From Polaribacter sp. SA4-12 (GTDB taxonomy: Bacteria > Bacteroidota > Bacteroidia > Flavobacteriales > Flavobacteriaceae): a stretch of 64,000 nucleotides of DNA. The translations under genes and the position numbers were made by a program. The notes under the pieces are model-generated. The model was not told the DNA's origin and searched no databases. It saw only the letters and a list, made by a program, of their open reading frames with translations. Position 1 is the first letter of the stretch. The number at the start of each line of letters is the position of its first letter. Location: contig NZ_CP019334.1 in NCBI RefSeq assembly GCF_002163675.1, positions 72,001-136,000 of the forward strand. Reading direction: 5' to 3'. Below, in pieces: positions 28,197 to 35,867 of this stretch.

Positions 28197-28685
28197 TTAT
28201 TTATGATTTTTAGGGAATTCTATCATAAAAGTTTTCCCTTTTTTTATGTTTTTCCAATGTTTCTCGTCAAACTTAATTCCAATAACTCCACAAGTGGATA
28301 CATGAGAAATAGGTTTGCTTCCAAATTTATTTACAAATGAGTTGATACCATGATCGTGACTGAAAATAATTGCAGAATTAAAACCATCATCTAAAGCATT
28401 AACCGTTTTAACTAAATAGCCATCACTAAAACTGTAAAGTTGTCTTTTTATTTTAAGGTTAGATAAAGGGTATTCAAAGTTTTCGCAAAAAATTACTGCA
28501 GTATGTAGTGCTCTGTTTGCACTACTAGAAACAAAAACGTCTGGTCTGCTAATTTCTTTTGATAAGAATTTAGACATTAAATGTGCGTCTTTTATTCCGC
28601 GTTTTTTTAGAGGTCTGTCAATATCTTCTATTCCAGAGTATTCCCAAGAAGATTTTGCATGTCTAACAATGTATAAAGTTTTCAT
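28197..28685 (-). CDS. SixA-like histidine phosphatase
   Basis: The 162-residue member of the histidine phosphatase superfamily starts with LYIVRHAKSSWE (catalytic RHA, His8 approximately) and carries the second active-site His in FSHDHGINSFV (about 108-118). SixA acts on phospho-histidine proteins in E. coli, but the substrate here is unknown. It lies 6 bp upstream of the Ppx/GppA-like gene and 34 bp after pdxH, so all three are likely co-transcribed. Confidence 0.9.
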   Translation of the reverse strand: MKTLYIVRHAKSSWEYSGIEDIDRPLKKRGIKDAHLMSKFLSKEISRPDVFVSSSANRALHTAVIFCENFEYPLSNLKIKRQLYSFSDGYLVKTVNALDDGFNSAIIFSHDHGINSFVNKFGSKPISHVSTCGVIGIKFDEKHWKNIKKGKTFMIEFPKNHK

Positions 28686-28719
28686 CCAATTTTATTGTTG
28701 AATTGTAAATATAAAAAAT

Positions 28720-29367
28720 TTATGGTGCCAACCTTTCTATTTTCCAAGAAAAATCTTCTTCTAAAGTATATCTAATTCTATCGTGCATTCTATTTGGTCT
28801 CCCTTGCCAAAATTCTATAGAAATAGGTTTTACTAAATAGCCTCCCCAATATTTTGGTCTTTCAATTTCATTTCCTTCAAACTTCTTTTCAAAGGTTTTT
28901 AAACTGGTGTCTAGTTCTTCTCTAGATTGTACAACTTTACTTTGGTCAGAAGCCCAAGCGCCTAATTTACTTCCGTCTGGTCTAGATTCAAAATAACCAT
29001 CAGATAAATTTTTTGCTAAAACTTCAGCATTTCCTTTAATTATAATTTGTTGTTCTAATGCTGGCCAAAAGAAAGACAAACAAATATGATTGTTTTTTGC
29101 AATTGCTTTTCCTTTTTCTGAATTATAATTTGTATAAAAAATAAAACCTTCCCAAGTATATTTTTTTAATAAAACGACTCTACTTTTAGGAAAACCATCT
29201 AAACCTATAGATGAAATGGTCATGGCATTACTTTCATGAACCATTTCTGAAGTATCTGCATTTAAAAACCATGTTTGAAATAATTCCATGGGATTTTCTG
29301 GACAGTTACTTTCTAAAAGTTCTTGTTTTTCGTAAGATTTACGATAGTTACTTAAGTCTTTTGACAT
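28720..29367 (-). CDS. pdxH: Pyridoxamine 5'-phosphate oxidase
   Basis: The 215-residue FMN enzyme oxidises pyridoxamine or pyridoxine 5'-phosphate to pyridoxal 5'-phosphate. Family signatures include NAMTISSIGLDGFPKSRVVLLK (FMN binding), NSEKGKAIAKN, WPALEQQIIIKG and the C-terminal PISIEFWQGRPNRMHDRIRYT. The length is standard for the family. It heads the small minus-strand group with the SixA-like and Ppx/GppA-like genes. Confidence 0.96.
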   Translation of the reverse strand: MSKDLSNYRKSYEKQELLESNCPENPMELFQTWFLNADTSEMVHESNAMTISSIGLDGFPKSRVVLLKKYTWEGFIFYTNYNSEKGKAIAKNNHICLSFFWPALEQQIIIKGNAEVLAKNLSDGYFESRPDGSKLGAWASDQSKVVQSREELDTSLKTFEKKFEGNEIERPKYWGGYLVKPISIEFWQGRPNRMHDRIRYTLEEDFSWKIERLAP

Positions 29368-29434
29368 TCTTTTTATTTAACGCAGTAAAAATACAGAATA
29401 TTATAAGAGTATAATTACTAAAAAAAGATAGTTT

Positions 29435-30622
29435 TTAGATAATTTTATTTAGATGTTTAGCAAGAAAAACACCAGTACTTGCACACCCTTGAATTAAATA
29501 ACCTCCAGTTGGCGCGTCCCAATTTAGCATTTCACCAATACAATATTGATTCTTTATTTTTTGCAATTGAAAATTACTGTCTACAGCATTTAAATCAATT
29601 CCACCAACAGTAGAAATAGCAGCATCTAAAACTCCCAAAGCAATAATTTCTAATGGGAATTTTTTAATATTTTCTGATAAAATTGTTGAATCTAAATAAT
29701 CTTCTTTAGAAAGATAAGTCTTTAATAGGTCTATTTGAGAAGTACTTAATTTTAACTCCTTTTTTAAAACTTGTGTCGTGTTTTTAAAACTTGAATTTTT
29801 AACTTTGGATATAACTTCTTCTAATGAAAATGTTGGTTTAAGGTCGATATAAATACGTGCTTTTTCTTGGGATTTTAATTCTGCTCTAATTTGCGGACTT
29901 AACGCATAAATGGCATTTCCTTCTAAACCGAATTTTGTAATAACAGCTTCTCCTTTTTGTTTTTTTTCTGAACAATAAATGGCAATGTTCTTTAAAGGAT
30001 TTCCTTCGTTTTGTTTGATGAAATTCGGATTCCAATCAATTTTAAAGGCACAGTTTGAAGCTTGAAAAGGAACTGTTTCTACTTTTTTTTCTATAAAAGT
30101 GTCAAGCCAACTTCCATCAGAACCTGTAATTTTCCAACTTCCTCCGCCTAAAGAAAAAACAGTATAATCCGTAGTAATTGTTTTATCATTTATGATGATA
30201 TTATTCTCAGTATCCCAACCAGAAAAAGTGTGTTCAAATTTAAAAGCTACTCCTCTTTCTTTTAAATGGTTTAGAATTGTATTTAGAACCGTAATTGGTT
30301 TTATTCCTTCTTCGGGATAGACTCTTTTACTACTTCCTATAAAAGTCGGAATTCCGATTTCTTTTAACCAATTTCTAAAATCGTCGTTTGTAAAACTCAA
30401 TAAAGCATCTTTTAGAAAATCACTTGGCGTGTAGCGTTCAATAAAATTAGCAATCGATTCTGAATGTGTTAAATTAAAACCACCTTTTCCTGCAACTAAC
30501 AGTTTTCTGCCTGCAGTTTTATTTTTTTCATAAATAGTAACCTCAAGCTTTTTAGTGTCTAAAAAAGCAGCTAATAGGAGTGAAGAAGGTCCGCTTCCAA
30601 TAATGGAAATTGTTTTTTTCAT
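29435..30622 (-). CDS. FAD-dependent oxidoreductase, HI0933/YhiN-like (PP_4765 subgroup)
   Basis: The 395-residue protein starts with a dinucleotide-binding IIGSGPSSLLLAAF (about 6-19) and carries YEKNKTAGRKLLVAGKGGFNLTHSE (about 31-55). The typical YhiN motif here is GKGGFNL rather than GKGRCNLTN, as in the uncharacterised flavoprotein group TIGR03862. The C-terminus has GEMLNWDAPTGGYLIQGCASTG, the second FAD segment. The substrate is unknown. It lies 32 bp after the DUF2971 gene. Confidence 0.88.
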   Translation of the reverse strand: MKKTISIIGSGPSSLLLAAFLDTKKLEVTIYEKNKTAGRKLLVAGKGGFNLTHSESIANFIERYTPSDFLKDALLSFTNDDFRNWLKEIGIPTFIGSSKRVYPEEGIKPITVLNTILNHLKERGVAFKFEHTFSGWDTENNIIINDKTITTDYTVFSLGGGSWKITGSDGSWLDTFIEKKVETVPFQASNCAFKIDWNPNFIKQNEGNPLKNIAIYCSEKKQKGEAVITKFGLEGNAIYALSPQIRAELKSQEKARIYIDLKPTFSLEEVISKVKNSSFKNTTQVLKKELKLSTSQIDLLKTYLSKEDYLDSTILSENIKKFPLEIIALGVLDAAISTVGGIDLNAVDSNFQLQKIKNQYCIGEMLNWDAPTGGYLIQGCASTGVFLAKHLNKII

Positions 30623-30654
30623 TTTATCAAATTTTAAATTTAACTCAAATTATT

Positions 30655-31494
30655 TTAGTTCAATTCTAAATTTGAATTAGAAATTTTGAAATTAACTTTT
30701 AAAAATTTTTCAATATTATCTTTTGCCCATTTTTGTGATTTAGGATGATGTACAACTTCAAAATTATATTTATTGAAATTTAATAACTCTAAAATTATGT
30801 TTGGATAATTTTCTCTTTCATTGTATGTTTTTTCTTGACTTTTTTTACAAATGTTATCATCGAAGATCAATTTGTCGATTTCACGATATTCTTCTTTAAT
30901 GACTAATCTAAATTCTTTTTCGTGATTAAAACTATTGTCTTTCATAAAAACAGAATCTTCCATATTTGAACTTATGAGGCTATTCGGGGATTGGAAATCA
31001 ATATATTCTATTGGTTTACAAACAATATTCATTTCTATATTACTGCCTAAAAATCCATATTTACTTAGATTTTCTTTAAAATCAGAATATTTTATTTTAA
31101 TTGCAACATCATTTGGTTTACTATAAATATTCCACATGGCTACGGATTCAGATTTTTCACTTCCTATGAACCAACAGCTAGCAAAATTAAATCTTTGAAT
31201 TTGTTCAATTTCTTTATCAATTCGATTTCTGTCTCTTCCATTAACGCTAATATCAATTGAAGTTGTTATTGTTTTTTCTAATTCTTTCTGGTGGTTATCA
31301 AATAAAAAATTTTTAAGTAAGTGATTCGGAGTAGCACCTTCTTTAGCGTCTTCAAACTTATCTAACCTAGTAAAACAAATAGATTTTTCATTAATAAATG
31401 ATATGAATTTATGTAAGTCTAAATATCTCCATAAATAAGATTCTTCTTCAATTAATTTGTTGTCATTTAAAAATATAACATTATTTTTTTTCAT
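30655..31494 (-). CDS. DUF2971 domain protein
   Basis: The 279-residue soluble protein has the DUF2971 pattern: an N-terminal LWRYLDLHKFISFINEKSICFTRLDKFED, a central FASCWFIGSEKSESVAMWNIYSKPNDVAIKI and a later FNHEKEFRLVIKEEY. The function of this family is unknown; members are scattered and often found in accessory regions. Here it starts 1 bp after the symporter stop and is therefore probably co-transcribed with it. Its A+T content seems slightly higher than that of its neighbours, which would fit a recent arrival, but this is only an impression. Confidence 0.85.
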   Translation of the reverse strand: MKKNNVIFLNDNKLIEEESYLWRYLDLHKFISFINEKSICFTRLDKFEDAKEGATPNHLLKNFLFDNHQKELEKTITTSIDISVNGRDRNRIDKEIEQIQRFNFASCWFIGSEKSESVAMWNIYSKPNDVAIKIKYSDFKENLSKYGFLGSNIEMNIVCKPIEYIDFQSPNSLISSNMEDSVFMKDNSFNHEKEFRLVIKEEYREIDKLIFDDNICKKSQEKTYNERENYPNIILELLNFNKYNFEVVHHPKSQKWAKDNIEKFLKVNFKISNSNLELN

Positions 31495-31495
31495 A

Positions 31496-32926
31496 TTATT
31501 TCTTAATTATAGACAACCCTAAAAAGGTTATAAATCCGTTTAAAATCAAAACAAAGAACCCAAAATCGAAACCGAATTTTTCTTTAGAATAATAACTAAT
31601 TATATAAGTAAGAATTGGAGCTGTTAAACAAATTATTGGTACTAATTTATCTTTTACGTTGTGTTTGGTAAACATACCAAAAGCATACAAACCTAATAAA
31701 GGTCCATATGTATAACCCGCAAATGTGAATATTTTTGCAATGACACTTGCATCAGCAATAAAATATTTAAAAACAAGAATGGTTGCCATCAATACAAAAG
31801 AGAAAATAACGTGTACTTTCTTTCTAATTTTTTCTTGCGTTTTTTTATCTTTCTTTTTATCAATTTCTAAAATATCAATACTAAAAGAAGTGGTTAAAGA
31901 AGTTAATGCAGAATCTGCACTAGAATACGCAGCAGCAATTAAACCTAATAAGAAAAATATGGCTGTTGCTAAACCCAAAGTTCCTTTGGTTGCTATAATA
32001 GGGAAGAGTTGATCTTTGTGTGCGTCAATTCCGTTTTTCTGAGCGTAATCTGTTAATAAAACACCTAAAGCTAAAAAGAAAAAATTTACAATTACCAAAA
32101 CAATTGTAAACCAAAACATGTTTTTCTGTGCATCTTTTAAGTTTCTACAAGTTAGGTTTTTTTGCATCATATCTTGGTCTAAACCAGTCATTACAACTGC
32201 AATAAATGCGCCTGCTAAAAACTGTTTCCAGAAATAATTACCAGCTTTTACATCATCAAAAAAGAAGGTTTTAGACAATTCGCTGTCGGCAACGTAAGAG
32301 AATATATTACTAATTTGCATTTCATCAGAAATTGTATAAATACAAACTCCTACTGCAACTAACATAAAAAGTGTTTGCAAAGTATCTGTCCAAACAATTG
32401 TTTTTATTCCTCCTTTAAAAGTGTATAACCAAATTAATAGAATCGTGACTGAAACAGTTACCCAAAAAGGAACTCCATATTCATCAAACAAAATTATTTG
32501 TAGCACATTAGCAACTAAAAACAACCTGAAAGCGGCACCGATTGTTCTAGAAAGTAAAAAGAAACTAGCACCTGTTTTGTAAGAATAGTTTCCAAAACGA
32601 TCTTGTAAATACGTGTAAATCGAAGTTAAATTCAATCTATAATAGAGTGGAAGCAACACTAAACGAATAACAGCATAACCAACAACATACCCCAAAACCA
32701 TTTGAAAATAGCTCATATTAGAACCTTCTACCCAACCAGGAACAGAAATAAATGTAACTCCAGAAAGTGAAGCGCCAATCATACCAAAAGCAACTAAATA
32801 CCAAGGAGAAGAATTGTTTGCCTTAAAAAAAGTTTTGTTGTCTGCAGATTTACTGGTGATGTAAGAAATGAAAATTAATACAGAGAAATAAGCAACAATT
32901 AATAAGATGATATATTCTGGGGTCAT
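31496..32926 (-). CDS. Sodium:solute symporter family protein
   Basis: The 476-residue integral membrane protein of the SSS family has about 13 membrane segments. The N-terminus has FISYITSKSADNKTFFKANNSSPWY, typical of the group, followed by MIGASLSGVTFISVPGWV. A central TGLDQDMMQKNLTCRNLKDAQKN and AYSSADSALTSLTTSFSID form the sodium-site region. It imports an unidentified solute with sodium. A TATATTCG box (32947-32954, minus strand) lies about 20 bp upstream. Confidence 0.92.
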   Translation of the reverse strand: MTPEYIILLIVAYFSVLIFISYITSKSADNKTFFKANNSSPWYLVAFGMIGASLSGVTFISVPGWVEGSNMSYFQMVLGYVVGYAVIRLVLLPLYYRLNLTSIYTYLQDRFGNYSYKTGASFFLLSRTIGAAFRLFLVANVLQIILFDEYGVPFWVTVSVTILLIWLYTFKGGIKTIVWTDTLQTLFMLVAVGVCIYTISDEMQISNIFSYVADSELSKTFFFDDVKAGNYFWKQFLAGAFIAVVMTGLDQDMMQKNLTCRNLKDAQKNMFWFTIVLVIVNFFFLALGVLLTDYAQKNGIDAHKDQLFPIIATKGTLGLATAIFFLLGLIAAAYSSADSALTSLTTSFSIDILEIDKKKDKKTQEKIRKKVHVIFSFVLMATILVFKYFIADASVIAKIFTFAGYTYGPLLGLYAFGMFTKHNVKDKLVPIICLTAPILTYIISYYSKEKFGFDFGFFVLILNGFITFLGLSIIKK

Positions 32927-32946
32927 TTAATTTTTTATTTGTGTTA

Positions 32947-32954
32947 CGAATATA
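32947..32954 (-). promoter_or_regulatory. -7 box variant (TATATTCG) for the symporter gene
   Basis: On the minus strand the sequence is TATATTCG followed by TAA, a one-base variant of TAnnTTTG. The same word occurs before the secreted-protein gene at 53566. Confidence 0.4.
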
Positions 32955-33007
32955 TGTTTTTTAGAAGTCTTTTCTCTTTTTTATTGATTGTTTTCTCTTT
33001 AATAAGT

Positions 33008-33015
33008 TATTTTTG
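33008..33015 (+). promoter_or_regulatory. -7 box of recR, 5 bp from the start codon
   Basis: TATTTTTG is a perfect -7 element with TTG words 17 and 21 bp upstream. Only five bases separate it from the recR ATG, so the predicted transcript begins at or next to the start codon. Confidence 0.6.
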
Positions 33016-33020
33016 CAGCC

Positions 33021-33638
33021 ATGGATTTTTCATCAAAACTTTTAGAGAATGCCGTAAATGAAGTATCTCGTTTACCAGGAATTGGAAAACGAACTGCGTT
33101 GCGTTTGGTTTTACATTTATTAAAACAACCTTCTGATAATACTAAGTTTTTATCTGAAGCATTATTACATTTAAGAAATGATGTAAAAACGTGTGAAAAG
33201 TGTCATAATATTTCTGATACTGCTTTGTGTGACATTTGTAATAATGGAAAAAGAAACCCGGAAATTGTTTGTGTTGTTGAAGATATTAGAGATGTGATGG
33301 CAATTGAAAGTACGTCTCAGTTTAATGGATTGTATCATGTTTTGGGCGGAAAAATTTCTCCGATTGAAGGAATTGGACCTCAGAACTTAGAAATAGAATC
33401 TTTAGTTACTAAAGTAGGTAGTGGTGAAGTTAAAGAATTGATTTTTGCTTTAAGTTCTACCATGGAAGGAGATACTACAAACTTCTATATTTTTAAGCAA
33501 ATAGAAAAATTCGAAATTACAACTTCTACAATTGCTCGTGGAATTTCTGTGGGTGATGAGTTAGAATATGCAGATGAAGTTACTTTGGGAAGATCTATTG
33601 TAAATAGAATTCCTTTTGAGCAGTCTATAAAAAGTTAA
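33021..33638 (+). CDS. recR: Recombination mediator protein RecR
   Basis: The 205-residue protein acts with RecO and RecF to load RecA at single-strand gaps. Domains in order: HhH region [17 protein letters not shown] (about 19-35), the four-Cys zinc finger [16 protein letters not shown] (about 57-72), and a Toprim domain with [14 protein letters not shown] (about 82-95), ending in a Walker-B-like region. The length is typical. The ATG agrees with the conserved N-terminus, which makes the very short or absent leader credible. Its 3' end has a decayed copy at 34360-34448. Confidence 0.97.
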   Translation: MDFSSKLLENAVNEVSRLPGIGKRTALRLVLHLLKQPSDNTKFLSEALLHLRNDVKTCEKCHNISDTALCDICNNGKRNPEIVCVVEDIRDVMAIESTSQFNGLYHVLGGKISPIEGIGPQNLEIESLVTKVGSGEVKELIFALSSTMEGDTTNFYIFKQIEKFEITTSTIARGISVGDELEYADEVTLGRSIVNRIPFEQSIKS

Positions 33639-33641
33639 AAT

Positions 33642-33668
33642 AAAAGCCCACTTAGAAAGTGAGCTTTT
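33642..33668 (+). terminator. Bidirectional terminator between recR and the first lipocalin gene
   Basis: AAAAGCCCACTT and AAGTGAGCTTTT pair with a single mismatch, next to the recR stop on one side and 7 bp from the lipocalin stop on the other. Confidence 0.75.
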
Positions 33669-33674
33669 AGAATT

Positions 33675-34106
33675 TTAAATTTTTATGTAAGAGAAAGTTG
33701 ATGTATAAGTAGTACCGTTATACGTTTCGGAAGATGAACTACTAAATATTGTGTTATTTTGTGAGAAAGTAAGTTCTATGGAGTTGTTTTCTCCATCTTC
33801 AGAAATATTATATGTATTACCATTTGTGTTTTCCCAGGTAAAAGTACCATTATAATCATTTTCACAAACAGCATTTCCACTTCCATCATAACTTTCATCA
33901 TAAATCATTTGAGAACCGTTTCCATTTTCTAAAAAGGTTATGGTGCTTTTTCTAGTACAATCCGTTGTTCTTTCTTCACCATTTTCGGTCTCAGATTTTA
34001 ATTGCCATGTCCCAATTATAATATTTGATGAAGACATATCATCATCACTAGATGAACAAGAAGATAAGCTTACAATAGTAATAAGTAAAAGGATAATTTT
34101 TTTCAT
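33675..34106 (-). CDS. Lipocalin-like lipoprotein, copy 1
   Basis: The 143-residue protein has a lipoprotein signal (LSSCSSSDDD, lipidated Cys near residue 17) and a lipocalin-like domain starting IIGTWQLKSETENGEERTTDC, with the family pattern GTWxLxS...TFLENG...WENTNGN. Lipocalin-like lipoproteins are numerous in flavobacteria and their ligands are unknown. A paralogue with the same block order lies at 34488-34904. The stop is 7 bp from the shared recR terminator. Confidence 0.85.
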   Translation of the reverse strand: MKKIILLLITIVSLSSCSSSDDDMSSSNIIIGTWQLKSETENGEERTTDCTRKSTITFLENGNGSQMIYDESYDGSGNAVCENDYNGTFTWENTNGNTYNISEDGENNSIELTFSQNNTIFSSSSSETYNGTTYTSTFSYIKI

Positions 34107-34259
34107 AATAATTTAAGTTTGATTAATCTGCAATGTAAACTAATAAATATCAATACTCTTGAGTTTCCTAAAAAAAGGCGGGGTAGTTTTTCCTACCCAT
34201 TTACTTTAATTATCTGTAAATTAGGTTTTTAATTTAATTGTTGTTTGACTTAATCCCCC

Positions 34260-34267
34260 TACGTTTG
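34260..34267 (+). promoter_or_regulatory. -7 box in the recR-remnant region
   Basis: TACGTTTG is a perfect -7 element with a TTG at 34238-34240, 19 bp upstream. It points into the region that holds only the recR remnant, so the transcript, if any, has no recognised product. Confidence 0.35.
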
Positions 34268-34359
34268 TGTCCAAATGATAAATGTAAAGTCTTCTTTAAT
34301 ACCTCGCACCTTTGGGGAGAGATTGTTTATTTAATTAAAAGAAGAGTAATTAAACACTT

Positions 34360-34448
34360 AATTGATTAAGAGATTATATTCGTATAAATAGTTTAACTTA
34401 TAAAGAAGTAATTGTAAATAGAATTCCTTTTGCTAAATTTTTAAGAGC
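34360..34448 (+). pseudogene. Remnant of the recR 3' end
   Basis: The stretch at 34411-34432 is identical over 22 bp to recR 33597-33618. In frame it encodes VIVNRIPFAKFLRA and a stop, matching the recR C-terminus [14 protein letters not shown] and its stop position. Upstream similarity fades but continues for about 40 bp (LTYKE against VTLGR). A hairpin-like AAAAAAGCCCATT...AATGAGTTTTT follows, a degenerate copy of the recR terminator. It lies beside the second lipocalin gene, just as recR lies beside the first. The rest of the 381-bp gap (34107-34487) holds a GGGTAG/CTACCC hairpin at about 34180 and no gene. Confidence 0.8.
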
Positions 34449-34487
34449 ATAAAAAAAGCCCATTGTTAAAATGAGTTTTTATGAGTT

Positions 34488-34904
34488 CTATAGTTTTTTG
34501 AAAGTGCTAATGTATGTGATTGTTGTTCCATTATAGTCATCAATATCTGTAAAGCTGAATACCGTATTGTTTTCTGAAAACGTTATTTTTGTAGTACTGG
34601 TATCATTATCCCCGAAATCTAATAGGTAATTTGATTGTCCTGTGTTTTCCCAATTGGCAGCACCATCAGACTCACTCATACAACCGTTTCCGTCGTCGTA
34701 AAATGATGTTGAATTAAATGTTCCGTTTTCTAAAAAAGTAACAGTACTTTTTCTTTCGCAAGATGTTGAGGTGTCTGTTCCGTTTTCAGTTTCTGAGCTT
34801 AATTGCCATATACCAATTATGGGATCTGAAGAATTGTCATCATCATTAGTAGTACAAGAAAATAAAATGGTAGACGCGATAAATAGATAAAGTAATTTTT
34901 TCAT
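34488..34904 (-). CDS. Lipocalin-like lipoprotein, copy 2
   Basis: The ATG at 34904 is chosen (138 residues); a TTG 27 bp upstream would put nine extra residues before the lipoprotein signal. The lipobox is ILFSCTTNDDD. The domain starts PIIGIWQLSSETENG and contains RKSTVTFLENG, as in copy 1 (IIGTWQLKSETENG, RKSTITFLENG). Together with the recR remnant beside it, this shows that a recR-3'/lipocalin unit was duplicated in tandem. Confidence 0.85.
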   Translation of the reverse strand: MKKLLYLFIASTILFSCTTNDDDNSSDPIIGIWQLSSETENGTDTSTSCERKSTVTFLENGTFNSTSFYDDGNGCMSESDGAANWENTGQSNYLLDFGDNDTSTTKITFSENNTVFSFTDIDDYNGTTITYISTFKKL

Positions 34905-34976
34905 AGTTTTAAGATTTAGTGATTTTCTCAAAAATACGATTAATAAACACTCTATCTCTACCTATATATAGTGATT

Positions 34977-35558
34977 TTAAGAGTCTTTGTTTTTTAAAAC
35001 CTCTTTTTCAGCTTTTTCCCAAGATCTTTTTTCTCTAATTTTTTTGTAAAGTCTAATTCCTAACATTAGTAAAACACCAAAAAGAATAATTCCTACAACT
35101 CCCCAAATCCAATTTACAGAATGTTGTAATTCAACTAAAAATATAACCGCAAATAAAATGACAGTTGGTATTTCGTTAATCAATCTTAATTTAAAAGCAG
35201 AGTATTTTATAATATCGTTTTGTAGCTGCTTGTAGATTACATGACATAAACCGTGATAAAAAAACAACGCTAAAACAAAAGCTAGTTTTACTAACATCCA
35301 CGATTCAGATAAGAAATATGGACTTTTATAAAGCATCCAAAAACCAAAAAAACTTGCTAAAACAGCTGAAGGCCAAGTAATCATGTACCACAGCCTTTTA
35401 CTCATTAGTTTATATTGAGTTTGTAAAATTTCTTTAGCAGGTTCGTCTTTTTTTTCTGCTTCTACATGATACATAAATAAACGAACAATATAAAATAACC
35501 CAGCAAACCAAGTAACAATAAAAATAATATGTAGTGCTTTTACGTAAAGGAAATCCAT
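34977..35558 (-). CDS. hemJ: Protoporphyrinogen IX oxidase HemJ (UPF0093/CopD-like)
   Basis: The 193-residue protein has four or five membrane helices. The first carries the conserved ALHIIFIVTWFAGLFYIVRLF (about 9-29) with His10, a residue conserved in HemJ, and a KLAFVLALFFYHGLCHVIYK segment follows. HemJ oxidises protoporphyrinogen IX to protoporphyrin IX in bacteria lacking HemG and HemY. The neighbouring hemH and the rest of the heme genes make this assignment firm, although annotation pipelines often call it a CopD family protein. It lies about 310 bp downstream of hemH, beyond a block of repeats. Confidence 0.9.
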   Translation of the reverse strand: MDFLYVKALHIIFIVTWFAGLFYIVRLFMYHVEAEKKDEPAKEILQTQYKLMSKRLWYMITWPSAVLASFFGFWMLYKSPYFLSESWMLVKLAFVLALFFYHGLCHVIYKQLQNDIIKYSAFKLRLINEIPTVILFAVIFLVELQHSVNWIWGVVGIILFGVLLMLGIRLYKKIREKRSWEKAEKEVLKNKDS

Positions 35559-35585
35559 AGTTTTTAATTTTTCTCAAAAGTTGAA

Positions 35586-35625
35586 ATTTCTCAATCGCTT
35601 AAAAAAGCTCATTTCGAAATGACAA
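35586..35625 (+). repeat. Intergenic repeat word, TTTCTCAATCGCT...CATTTCGAAATGACAA
   Basis: The segment starts TTTCTCAATCGCT and ends TTTCGAAATGACAA. The same outline (TTCTCGAT..., then a short hairpin, then TCGAACTGACA) recurs at 35769-35815. Elements of this shape are, from memory, common between flavobacterial genes. Confidence 0.45.
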
Positions 35626-35660
35626 TTGTTATCGTTTTTGATATTTGTTAGCAAACAAGT

Positions 35661-35755
35661 CTAGCCCTGATTGAAATCGTTCGAATATCTGTGGATATTC
35701 TTAACCTTTTTGTTTTTTTACAAAAAGATATAATGGAAAGCATGAAATAGCTTCT
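35661..35755 (+). repeat. Dispersed structured element, copy A
   Basis: It has the core GATTGAA...CCTTTTTG-loop-CAAAAAGATATAATGGAAAGCATGA. Read in reverse complement, the element at 46171-46271 has the same word order (GATTGAAGTGACATCCTTTTTG...CAAAAAGATATAACGGAAAGCACGA). Copy A carries an extra segment of about 25 bp between GATTGAAATCG and CCTTTTTG that itself forms a hairpin (GAATATC-TGTG-GATATTC, 35683-35700). Confidence 0.75.
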
Positions 35756-35768
35756 TATTTTAAAGTTG

Positions 35769-35815
35769 TTCTCGATACAATTTCGATAAAAAAATCGAAA
35801 TCACTCGAACTGACA
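35769..35815 (+). repeat. Second TTCTCGAT...CTCGAACTGACA intergenic repeat word
   Basis: It contains a perfect hairpin, ATTTCGAT-AAAAAA-ATCGAAAT, framed by TTCTCGAT and CTCGAACTGACA. It is related in layout to 35586-35625. The remainder of the hemJ-hemH gap shows nothing else except a single CTGAATACTG at 35857. Confidence 0.45.
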
Positions 35816-35867
35816 TAATGTGAATCGCGATCGAGTGTGAAAACTGTGACTGTAAACTGAATACTGC

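Noticed and set aside
31725..32012. 95-residue plus-strand frame inside the symporter gene
   Set aside because: It is antisense to membrane segments of a well-supported gene and has no promoter box or known similarity.
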